From contig JAJEKV010000001.1 in assembly GCA_021234155.1 (NCBI GenBank), positions 32,438,177 to 32,502,176 on the forward strand: a stretch of DNA of 64,000 nt, in the 5' to 3' direction. Numbering within the stretch: the stretch's first letter is position 1; every line of letters begins with the position of its first letter. Below, piece by piece: positions 54,629 through 64,000 of the stretch. The stretch comes from Isoetes taiwanensis (taxonomy: Eukaryota > Streptophyta > Lycopodiopsida > Isoetales > Isoetaceae). Both the position numbers and the translations under genes were made by a program. The notes beneath the pieces are model-generated. The model was not told where the DNA came from. It was given only the letters and a program-made list of their open reading frames with translations, and did no database searches.

Positions 54629-55085
54629 CGAGGGACTCGAAGAATATGAAGAAAGAATCACTAACGGAATCTGAAGGGGCGACCAGGGCCTCAGAACAAG
54701 ATTATAATAGCGATATGGGGAGGACCTAGAGCGGGACGGTGATTACGACATAGGGGAACCTGAAGAAGAAGGAGAGCCTTATGATCTAGCTAAAGGCTTG
54801 GAAGTAGTTAACATTCTCAGAGAACGGGCCTTTGAGGACTTACAGCAAACTCTTCGTCGAACATGGGATTATTGGGACATGACAAGGCATGAAGCTTTTG
54901 CTGATGCCAACGATCACTTGTGGCAGATTTTCTATGCACTAAGGAGGCTCTTTAATCTCCTTATCATTAGCCCAACACTGGACTACCAACCTGTTATCGT
55001 CCAGGCCTGGGCTCGCTACAAGTTAGTGAGAGCTGTACGCGAGAGCGTTCGCTACTCTATCTTGTACCCTTTTGCGCAGCCCTAG
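54629..55085 (+). CDS. Acidic-helical ORF of element C
   Basis: After a splice-like acceptor (CCGTCTTGCAG) an acidic stretch, two stops, then an open helical part from 54736 (GEPEEEGEPYDLAKGLEVVN, LQQTLRRTWDYWDMTRHEAF, LWQIFYALRRLF, YKLVRAVRESVRYS) to 55085. No counterpart was seen in element A or B. I do not recognise it; it may be the C-terminal exon of ORFX. Confidence 0.4.
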
Positions 55086-55304
55086 GTCCGGTCCAATCAG
55101 TTTTGTCTCTATGTTTGTGTGTGAGTTAAGAATTGCCAATGTATAATATCTATGTCTGTATTATATCACTTTCAGTTATGTAACTATCAATATAACGATC
55201 TCTAATGTAACGACTGTTCTCACTTATAATAAAGATCTTTTCTATTGTCCTCTTTTATTGACTCTCTCTCTAAATACTATCGGAAATGATATTCTTTGTA
55301 AGAC

Positions 55305-56930
55305 TTGATGTCACTATACAATTGCTTATACATTCTTATGCTCAATATAGACGGTGCACGCAATGCCGCCTGGCAGACACCCTCGAATGCCAGTAGACTA
55401 ACACCCGAGCAGGAACTTACGTTGATGAAGCGGCAATTAGTTGAGTTACAAGCTTATGTGCTAAACGCCAATCCACCACAGCATATACAGGAAAACGGAC
55501 CGGAGTTACCTCCGTTACCGCCAAGTCCACCACCACAGCATCCACTTGCACCTGAACCAGGCCCTGTGCCTGCACAAAGGAGGCACCATTCCAAACGTCG
55601 TCGGAGTTCCTCAAGGGATAGTGCCACCTCCTGCATAATCGACCATACGTGTCCTCTCTGGTAAGGCGGTTGATCACGACCATAACCGGTATATGGAAAA
55701 GTAGGAAACTAGCCCGGTTTGATGGGAAATCTAGAAGCGGGTTGAATCACGAGTCTGGTTAGGCGAGATGAAGGAATTTGGGAAATCTATGGTATAATGA
55801 GAAAAGGATCACGGGAAAGGTTGCCACCACAAACCTTACGAGGGGCTGCCGTATTTGGTGGAAGGGCTATGCGAGTAAACATCACGGGACGAAGCGAGTG
55901 CAAGTTCAAAAAGTTTGCCAAAGCCTTTAAGTCGCATTACGTGCCTCGTGCGCGCACAAATGCCAACAAATTCAAACTTTTACGGTTGGAGCAAAGGGCT
56001 ATGTCGGTTCGGGCTTACGGATGAATTCATGCTTTGAGGTTATATGTGCGGGTATGAATGAAAAGAAGGCGTGGAGGGCTATATTGAAGGTTGGCCCCAT
56101 CCATTAAGCGAATAGTTAAAGGCCATAGATCCGAAGTCGATTTCGAGGCTGAGGCTAAGGCGTGAGCCTCGAAGAGACACGCCCTTGAAACCCGGTACCA
56201 GCGTCGACATCTTACTCCCGGCCACGCCCCGTTACCGCCGCCTTATAAGGGCCGTTCACCCGGTCGGGGCCCCTCGGTGAGAACTCTTCGGCCGCGGGGA
56301 AAAAAGTCACCTTCGGCCGCGGAATAATACCGAACAATGTCGGTAAAAAGTTGGAACCTCTTACGATCCATTCCCAAAGAGGCTCGAGAACAGCTCCGAG
56401 CGAGATAAGGCATGCTACTGGGTGTATGCGGCCGGGCACTTCATGCGAGAATTGTCCCTATGTCCCTTGGTGCCCGGTTGGCCATGGCGGAGCCTCGATT
56501 GGGATGACCTTGAGTCCACACCACCTATCGAGGAGGAGGCTCCGAATACATTCAAGGTGAGTCCCCATATCCTTGCGGCTATTGAAGCCGGCAATCTTTG
56601 AAAGTCGACTGCCGTTATTTCCACCATATGTCAAGTAGGACGCCAAACCTTTCATAATTATGATGGATACGGGTAGTACACATAATTTTGCTTCTCCTAG
56701 AATGGGAGGTATTGCGGCTTGAGACTTTGAGGTCTGGCCAGAAACCTTTGTCACTAGCCGATTGGTAAGATCAGACACACTCATAGCCGTCGCATTAACC
56801 TTAAGATGCAGTTGCCAGGTGCACCAGTTGCCTTGGGTGCCGAGATAATGGATATTGGCAAATATGATCTTATTGTAGGTATGGAATTCTTAGCATCTGC
56901 AAAGGCCAATATAGGCTGAAGCTTGAGGTT
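55305..56930 (+). pseudogene. Element C gag and protease, heavily broken
   Basis: LTPEQELTLMKRQL (compare MTPEEEISQM of element B) opens a Pro-rich linker to 55664. Capsid pieces follow (GAAVFGGRAM, CKFKKFAKAFKSHYVPR) and a poor zinc-knuckle region. Protease [14 protein letters not shown] lies near 56660 and [13 protein letters not shown] near 56855. Stops and frame changes are dense here and coincide with CGG-rich runs that look like consensus errors. Confidence 0.65.
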
Positions 56931-57129
56931 ACCTTCAAGCGCCGCTAATGGAGCCCGCATGACTATAAAGGTGATCCATTCAACCCTATTATCGATCTAT
57001 GTCCATCAGACAGTTAGATAAAGCTATACGCAAGGATAAGCTCCTCTGCATCATTAGACTTGCCTCTATTGAGTCAGATACTAAACAGAAGCAAGTAATC
57101 AATACCTTGCCAGAGGGCATTGCTTCTTC

Positions 57130-58480
57130 GAGAATTTAGTGATCTTTTTCCGGATGAGATCTAGAAGCTTCCTCCTTTTAGAGGGGTGGAATGTGAAATA
57201 GCTTTAGAACCAGGTACTAAGCCTACCAGCAAGGCCCCTTACCGCATGAGTTCCCGAGTTGGCGAGCTTAGAAGCAACCGGGGAGTTACTAAACCTAGGT
57301 TTCATTAGGCCTAGTGTTTAGCCTTTTGGCAGCTCCTATCCTTTTTGTTAAGAAAAAGAATGGCTCCTTGAGGATGTGTATTGATTATAGGCAGCTCAAT
57401 AAGCATACCATCAAGAATCGCTACGCTTTGCCTAGGGCAGATGATCTAATGGACCAGTTGCAAGGGGCCAAATATTTCTCAAAGATTGATTTACGCTCGG
57501 GATATCATCAGATAAGAATTAAGGAGGAGGACATCCACAAATCTGCTTTTCGCACTAGATATGGGCATTATGAGTTTACCGTTATGCCTTTTGGATTAAC
57601 TAATGCCCCCGCGACTTTTTACGGTTAATGAACGATGTCTTCCGCCCATACTTGGATGACTTTGTTGTTATTTTCTTTGACGACATTCTCATCTATAGTA
57701 AGACACTAGAGGAGCATGAGGCCCATCTTCGCTTGGCCCTACAAAAACTAAGACGTCATCAGCTCTTTGCCAAGTTCTCCAAATGCAAGTTTGCCACTCC
57801 AAAGGTGGATTATTTGGGACATATCATTTCAACAGAGGGAATTGCTACAGATCCAGCAAAGATAGAGGCAGTAAGGGATTGGCCTATTCTAGGTAATGTC
57901 TCAGAAGTCCGAAGTTTCTTAGGACTAGCAGGATATTATCGGAAATTTGTTAAGGATTTTGCAAAGATTGCCGCACCTCTTACTAATCTCACAAAGCACG
58001 AGAAGGTGAAGGATTGGATTGAACATTGGAAAGCAAAAGTCCAGGTAGGCTTTCAGAAGCTTAAGGATGCTTTAACGTCTGCACCAGTCCTCATATTGCC
58101 CGATCCTGAAAAGGATAAACTAGTGGCAATGGATGCCAGTAAGATTGCTACCGGTGGAGTCCTAATGCAGGAATGGAGGGTTATTGCATATGATTCAAAG
58201 AAGATGAACGACACTGAACAACGATACCCGACCCATGATCATGATCCGCGCTCTGCGTATATAGAGACACTACCTCCTTGGTAGGAGATTTCAGCTTGAT
58301 ACAGATCATCAGAGTCTCCGTTACTTATCCACCCAGCCAAATCTCAACCTCCGTCAGAGAAGATGGATGGAATTTCTGGAGGATTATGACTTTGAGATTA
58401 TGTATAAGCCTGGGAAGCACAATGTGGTTGCGGATGCGTTGTCACGCCATCCCTTGGTAACCTGAACCCATTGTAATGCA
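57130..58480 (+). pseudogene. Element C reverse transcriptase and RNase H
   Basis: [40 protein letters not shown], then a one-base frame change at 57628, catalytic [24 protein letters not shown] and RNase H ([14 protein letters not shown]; the first catalytic position is followed by further matches in a shifted frame after 58230). Apart from two frame changes all RT motifs are present. Confidence 0.9.
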
Positions 58481-59995
58481 ATTTCCACACTCACCAGTGA
58501 GTTTGGGAAACAGATAGCACAAACCTTGCCCACGGATTCCGAGTTCCGTGATGTATGGGGTAGTTTGAATAAGGAGGCACGCACAGATAAAGAACGTGAA
58601 GCTTTCCGTTCGTATAAGAAAGAGGGCAACCTGTTATATTACAAGGATAAGTTGTGTGTACCAGAGACTTCAGGAGTGCGTAAGCTAATTCTCCATGACA
58701 CGCACAACAGCCCTATAGGTGGACATGCGGGTTTTATGAAAACCTACTTCAAGATCCGCTCCAGTTATTTCTGGTATTAAGCAGTGTCAGGTGTGTCAGC
58801 AAACCAAGGCTGAGCAATTAAGGATTCCAGGAGAGTTACAACTCTGGATGTGCCCAACGCTAAGTGGGAAGTGATAACCATGGATTTCATTGTGGGCCTT
58901 CCACGTACTCTCCGTGGATATGATGCATTGATGGTAGTCGTCGACAAATTGTCGAAAATGGCTCATTTCTTGCCATGTCGTACTACGGATACCGCTTTTG
59001 ATACCGCTTTGCTATTCGCAAAGGAGATCTTTAGACTACATGGAATGCCGCGAGTTATTGTATCCGACCGAGATCCCAAATTCGTAAGTGCATTCAGGAA
59101 AGATTTCTTTGCCACCATCCAGACAAAGCTTGCTATGAGTACGGCCTATCATCCTCAGACGGATGGTCAGACATAACGTACCAATCGTATTATAGAGGAT
59201 ATGCTACGAAGTTATGTGTGGAGTAAGCAATCACAATGGGCTGACTATATTTACCTGGTCGAGTTTGCCTATAACAGTATGAAGCAGGAATCTTCCAGAA
59301 TGTCTCCCTTCATGATAAATTATGGATATCAATGCCTTACTCCAGACACATGGCATAACCCAGTTTCTAAAGTGGAGGTTTCTCAACAACTCCTCTTACA
59401 AATGCAAGCTTTGGTTGAGGAAGTTCGTGGTTACTTACTGGCTGCACGCAGTTGTCAGAAGAGTGTAGCAGACAAGTACAGAACCCCACGAGTCTTCCAC
59501 GTCGGCGAATCAGTTTGGCTTAAGATCAAGGTCAAACAAGCCAAGCTTAAAATTGGTAACTGTAAGAAGCTGGCACCCAGATGGGCTGGACCGTTCAACA
59601 TCATTGAACGTGTTGGAGAACAGGCATATCGTTTGGATTTGCCACCCCGCTTGAAGATTCACAAGGACTTTCACGTGAGTCTTCTGAAGCAACACATCCC
59701 TGATCCAGAGGAGGTCTTGGATACCCCAACCCTCCTAGAAATGACAGAAGAGCAACTGGAGATAGTGCCTGAAGCTCTTATTGATCGAGCTTATAAACAA
59801 ATCAGAAGAACTCAAATGTTGCAATACTTGGTCAAGTGGAAACACTTACCAGTTGAGGATGCTACCTGGGTGATGAAGATAGACCTTGAGAAGCACTATC
59901 CGGACTTCATGCGGGAATCTCAAGGCCGCACCATCAACGATGCTATCAACCCTGCAGCGGGCGGTAAGCTTGCAAAGCTTGATTGCCAAGAGTAA
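58481..59995 (+). pseudogene. Element C integrase with chromodomain
   Basis: HHCC start (HDTHNSPIGGHAG) with a small deletion before CQVCQQ, catalytic D (TMDFIVGLPRT) and D (VSDRDPKF). The codon of the catalytic Glu in the QTERxN motif is TAA (59174-59176). Beyond it the frame is open to 59995 with the GPY/F module (RWAGPFNII) and a chromodomain (LQYLVKWKHLPVEDATWV) whose C-terminal helix is complete, unlike in element A. Confidence 0.9.
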
Positions 59996-60630
59996 CGCTC
60001 TAGAGGGGTAGATGCATCGTACGTAATAATAGTTACCGATGATGAGATCACCTCCGTGTTCTTAAGGACGTGGTGTACTGTCGATGTTGGCATGACCACG
60101 AATTGCTTGCAGAGCATATAGTTCACAGGCTGCATTCATCTCAGCTATAATGGGAACTTGACCATTCCTTATGCCGCAATGAATTGCAAACCATAGACAT
60201 GATAGGCTCCCTTGTACATAGGATTTTCTCTTATTTATTATAGGAGGTGGTCCCTTCAACCACAACCTATTTATTTTATTTATATATACTGATATATTGA
60301 CATGTGCAGGCCAGTGAGCAGTTCGTGACCTGCCCATGTATAGAGGGCTGCTGATGGCTCGACTTTTTCAGATCCGTTTTGTCTACATGTGTTATTTTCG
60401 TCGCCTATGATGTTTTAAACTTGGACTTCGGTCCTTGAACTTTCTTTGATGATAAGTCTGTAAAATGCACTTTAGTGCTTATACTCTCATATAATTTTCA
60501 ACTTCAATGTATTATTGTCCGAAATAATGAGTTATCTCCCTTTCTTAAGTATACTTTCTCTATTTCCGGTTTCTTGAGTAGCTTGTCTACGGTTAACTAA
60601 CCCCAATCTTTGAGGACAGACATTATTTCT
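59996..60630 (+). other. 3' untranslated stretch of element C
   Basis: About 630 bp, AT-rich, without coding pattern, between the integrase stop and the polypurine tract. Confidence 0.6.
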
Positions 60631-60642
60631 AAGGAGGGAGAA
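60631..60642 (+). promoter_or_regulatory. Polypurine tract of element C
   Basis: AAGGAGGGAGAA directly abuts the right LTR, as expected for plus-strand priming. Confidence 0.85.
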
Positions 60643-62255
60643 TGTGGCGTTCCAAGTATTTATCACGGTATACATTATAAATATCTTGACCGATCACCCG
60701 ATAAAATGCGCCACCATGGGGTATTGTAACCTAGGGGGTTGACCTAAAAGGGATTAAATTAGTAGCTATGCTAATTTAATCATTAAGGATAATAACCTAT
60801 GATTAGGGAATTAATGTCTAAATGGATTAATTAGGTTAATTAATGCTTTGGGAAGCGCCACGGCCTAAATCGATTAGCCGGCATGGGGATTTCAAATTGG
60901 GCCATCAACTTGACCCCTATCCCTAATTGACTCTCAAAATCGATCAAGAGGAAGCGGCGGTGGCGCCCACCTTGCCAAGCACCTTTACTGTGTGTCTAGG
61001 CTGGCGCCAAGTCGAGGGGAAGATGGAAGCACCAAATGACAACGGATCAGCGGGGAACTTCGGTGGGTGGTTAGTATAACCGTGTTCTAGAAGCGGCCCT
61101 GTTGGGCACTTGTAGTGTTTATTTCTTCTGTTCTCTCTGTGCTTTAATTGTAGGAACTAACCCTTGATTGCAAAGGTGAGTTCTCTTTATCTCTGATTTG
61201 ATAGTTGCTCATGAATGATGGATTGATAGTTCTTTGCATAAGTATTGCTCTTGAAACGGGGGAATTAAGGGGGGTAGAGACCTCTGAGCCATGTTAGTAG
61301 TATACTCCTAGGTTGATCCCTGTATTTCCCATTAGATGCGACTTTGTGTACAAGAGACCCTTAGGGTCGTAGATGCTATGGAATGGCTTAGCACCAAAGA
61401 AGGGGGCGGTGGTGAAGTGGGGGTGGGGTCTGCATGAACATAAAAGGCTCACGAGACTCCCTACTGATTAGGCTAGGCGATGGCCAGGTCGCGTGGGGCG
61501 CGGGTATGGGTCTGACACTCCCTTGGTGTAGTGGTGTGACCCGTATGGGGCATCATGCACTTTGAGTAGAATTAGGGTGAGTAAAGTCGAGATGCGGATG
61601 CGGGGGTTGCTGATGCGACGCGTATTCTCTAGCTCACCCATGGAACCCTTGCGATCTGGAAGGGACACTTCCACGACACGCCTCGTCGGACTAGGGCTTC
61701 ATGAACCTGGGCGGGCTCGAAGGGTGATGCCTTGAGTCTGCGTCTCCGGGAAGGCTATAGCGGCGCCATAGCGTGAATCATTATCGCAAAGTGTGCCGGG
61801 GAGGGGCGGATGGAGTGAACAACCCTAAGCCGATGTTCTATGCCGATAGCGCCCGGGTTATGTCTCTGTGGGTTGATCTCTTGAGGCCGAAGCGTCGAGT
61901 TCATCCTCCACAGAAGTCGAACCGGGGTAGAACACAGGGGTTTGGGGTGTTTTCCTTAGGATTAGATGCATATTCTTTGCCGTTGGTACTTGGATGGATG
62001 TGCCACCCTTCATGGTGGTTATTTATATATATATATTTTATGCTGTGTGCTAACCTTGTATTCACGCTTCCGCGACTTAGGAGTCCCATTGAAGGCGTGG
62101 GCCGAATGACACCTCCGTGTCCTTCACTCGGGCATCTCATTACGGATGGCCCGGGATAGACGGAGGGCCCTGCTCATGGCGAGATGGTCGCCATGGGAGG
62201 GGAAAGTCCCCGTATGTATACGGTCGGGTGTCGTATATATTCAGGGAGCGTCACA
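60643..62255 (+). repeat. Element C right LTR (3' LTR)
   Basis: 1613 bp, starting TGTGGCGTTCC and ending GCGTCACA. Matches the left LTR over its length, with differences concentrated at CAG/CTG sites. Confidence 0.92.
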
Positions 62256-62796
62256 GGGGAGATCTTCAAGAATTTTAAAAAGGAAGGTAACCTTTTGTAC
62301 CATAAGAACAAGTTGTGTGTGCCTGAATCATCAGGGGTGAGGAAGTTGATTCTCCACGACACCCTAGCAGTCCAATAGGTGGTCACGCGGGATTTATGAA
62401 GACATATTTCAAAGTCTTGCTTGGCAACTATTATTGGCGAGGGGATGAAGAAGCGGATAGCTTCGCTACATCAAAGAGTGTCGGTACGTGTGTCGACAAG
62501 CGGCTGAAGCGGCTTGAATTCGGGGGCATTGGAACCTTTAAGCGGTCTTGCGGCAGCTAAGTGGGAAGTCATCGGTATGGACTTCATAGCGGGGCTCCAG
62601 AAAGGGCGGTAAGAGGAAAAGATGCCTTGATGGTTGTGGTCGACAAGTTGTCGAAGATGGCACACTTTGTGCCTTGCGGGACTCAAACCACGGTAGTGGA
62701 CTGGGCGAATCTCTTCACCAAAGAAATCTTCGGGCTCCATGGCATGCCAAGAGAGATCATCTCAAGCGAGGACCGAAGTTCATGAGTGGCTTTTGA
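62256..62796 (+). pseudogene. Element B integrase, continuation after element C
   Basis: EIFKNFKKEGNLLYHKN and VPESSGVRKLILHDT continue the integrase cut at 39667. ALMVVVDKLSKMAHFVPC and FGLHGMPREIIS follow over frame changes, and similarity stops at about 62796 just after the second catalytic Asp region. The rest of integrase, the chromodomain and the 3' LTR of element B are missing. Confidence 0.85.
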
Positions 62797-63656
62797 ACAA
62801 TTCTATACAAGAATGTTACTAAGGCCCGATTCCACTGGAAATACATTAGTGCGGCTTTTAGCGATAAGCCAATCAAATCAAGCGATTACAAACTTAGGAG
62901 TTGCTCTACGATTCCCTGGCGGCCCGGTAGTTTAGGTTTGGGGGCGGATGATGTGGAGCTTTGGGGAATTTGGGGGAAGCCACAAGCTGGCTGGATAACT
63001 ATCGAGGGGGATAGACCATGACAATTCGGTGGGAAAAATTACGGACCTAGATCCTTGACAGGTGCTCCTCAACGGCGCGGATTTGCTCCACGGCGCAATT
63101 GATTCAGCAGCGATTTTTGTAGTGGAATCGAGCAAAAGCAGTTCCATTTTTGAGGCTAAGGCGGTTCGGGTATAGAGAAGGCTGCCGTGCCTGCAACGAT
63201 GGAATCTCACCCTTAACTTTTAAAACTAAATGCGAACAATTGCCCAACCACGTTCTTCCACGTCGAACAATTCTATTCAAGAATGTTACTAACTTTTGAA
63301 ACTAAATGCTGACAATTTCCCTCTTTTACTCCACATTGTTTTACTGGATGCTACATTTTCGCATGAATTGCAGATAACCTAACTTCACGTTTCAATAATT
63401 TCCTTGTACTTGGAATTCCACACGGTAACGCCCATTCGAACATCTTCCACTCGGAGTATACCAAATTTCAAACCCAATGGCTTCTCCGGTTTACCAAAAC
63501 GCGATGGGGCTCGCTCTTAAATGCACAAAAGAACAAAAGAGAAATGTTGGCCCCCATGATCTCGACGTATGACACGGCAATTTCGACGCTGTATCAGATT
63601 CACTCAGCCATAGCTAAATTGAACATAGCAGTTGACTGAGCTCTGGATTGGGTGCC
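62797..63656. other. Junction region with a short direct repeat
   Basis: gaacaattctatwcaagaat plus gttactaa occurs at about 62797 and again at 63266, and a related piece lies near 63211. No gene is recognised. The block between may be a small insertion or filler at the broken end of element B, or the promoter side of the C2-domain gene. Confidence 0.4.
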
Positions 63657-64000
63657 ATGCCGTCCGGAATGCTGGAATTGATGCTTATAGGTGCGACTGG
63701 CATCAAAAACACCGATTTCTTTGGTAGGTTTTGGCTTTATCTTCTAATCCTCATCCTAGATCTCTGACGATACTGGAATGGTGCAGGCAAGTCAGATCCT
63801 TACGCAGTGATGACATGTTGGAGACAAAGCTTTAGGAGCACCACTGCCAAAAGTGAGCACCTTTCCGTGTTTGATTTACTCGAATACCAAATTTTTTTTT
63901 TTTAAATTTTTCTCTTTACAGACCAAGGTAGTAATCCCCTCTGGAATCAGAAGTTCCATTTTTTTGTTGAAGAGGGCGTTACCGAACTGTTTATCAAGTT
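63657..64000 (+). CDS. Small C2-domain protein, 5' part (host gene), runs off the window
   Basis: Three exons can be read: 63657-63723, 63787-63852 and 63922 to the edge, with GT..AG introns of 63 and 69 nt, all in phase 1. The product opens MPSGMLELMLIGATGIKNTD, followed by GKSDPYAVMTC, RSTTAK, NPLWNQKFHFFVEEG and TELFIK, the first half of a type-II-like C2 domain. Plant proteins of this kind (elicitor-responsive or phloem 16-kDa type) are single C2 domains that bind membrane lipids, often with calcium. The Asp pair in TDFFGKSDPY fits the first calcium loop. All splice sites are clean, so this is probably a working gene and marks the right limit of the mobile-element block. Confidence 0.85.

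Larger units (their letters stand above)
39668..62255 (+). mobile_element. Element C: chromovirus with H3, nested in the integrase of element B
   Basis: LTR - primer site - H3 - [Penelope-like insertion] - ORFX - acidic ORF - gag - PR - RT - RH - INT - chromodomain - polypurine tract - LTR. About 13 kb without the inserted element. Gene order equals elements A and B and the pol proteins are closely related, but the H3 domain is nearer to canonical H3. Confidence 0.9.

Overview
The window looks like nuclear DNA of a land plant. Plant-type spliced genes (GT..AG), initiator-tRNA-Met and Asp-like primer sites, TTTAGGG/CCCTAA-type motifs, Helitron and several Ty3/gypsy lineages are all visible. 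The Penelope-like reverse transcriptase and the DNA N4/N6-methylase fragments favour a non-angiosperm (fern, lycophyte or bryophyte); that is inference. Nearly all of the 64 kb is nested mobile DNA. The only ordinary host gene I recognise is the start of a small C2-domain protein at the right edge.

Layout: (1) 1-11530, chromovirus element A, minus strand, with left LTR, PR-RT-RH-INT-chromodomain, an unknown protein (ORFX), a histone H3 gene, initiator-Met primer site, and a right LTR split by a 1.2 kb insertion. (2) 12.2-19.1 kb, a Tat/Athila-type Ty3 element on the minus strand (element T) with a small plus-strand ORF beyond its pol. (3) 19.2-30.66 kb, pieces of a DNA methyltransferase gene, a decayed Helitron helicase and a clear Helitron 3' end; a 4.3 kb gene-less LTR element (26208-30531, TSD gtcta) sits inside the Helitron. 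(4) 31.3-32.7 kb, a Ty1/copia fragment on the minus strand. (5) 33.5-62.8 kb, chromovirus element B, plus strand, with H3 - ORFX - gag/PR - RT - RH - INT, interrupted inside INT by chromovirus element C (39668-62255, 5 bp TSD). C has the same plan (LTR - H3 - ORFX - gag - pol - chromodomain) and is itself interrupted at 43349-52901 by an intron-bearing Penelope-like element with 2.5 kb direct terminal repeats. (6) 63.66 kb to the end, the C2-domain gene.

The central observation is that all three chromovirus copies carry, between the 5' LTR and gag, a protein ending in a complete 89-residue histone H3 fold that aligns to canonical H3 without gaps. In element A the first ATG after a TATA box opens an H3-like ARTK tail. 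In A and B the units are separated by a repeated regulatory module: two roughly 67-nt stem-loops, then a CTATAAATAG box, a shared leader motif and an ATG. In A this module stands once before H3 and once before ORFX. The same elements encode an integrase with a chromodomain, a domain class that reads methylated H3 tails. I know of no described retrotransposon lineage with its own histone H3, but I could not search.

A caution: paired copies in 51.5-63.2 kb differ again and again at CAG/CTG trinucleotides (CAG read as CGG, small indels). This looks more like a consensus artefact at methylated CHG sites than evolution, so some breaks in element C and the right end of B may not be real.
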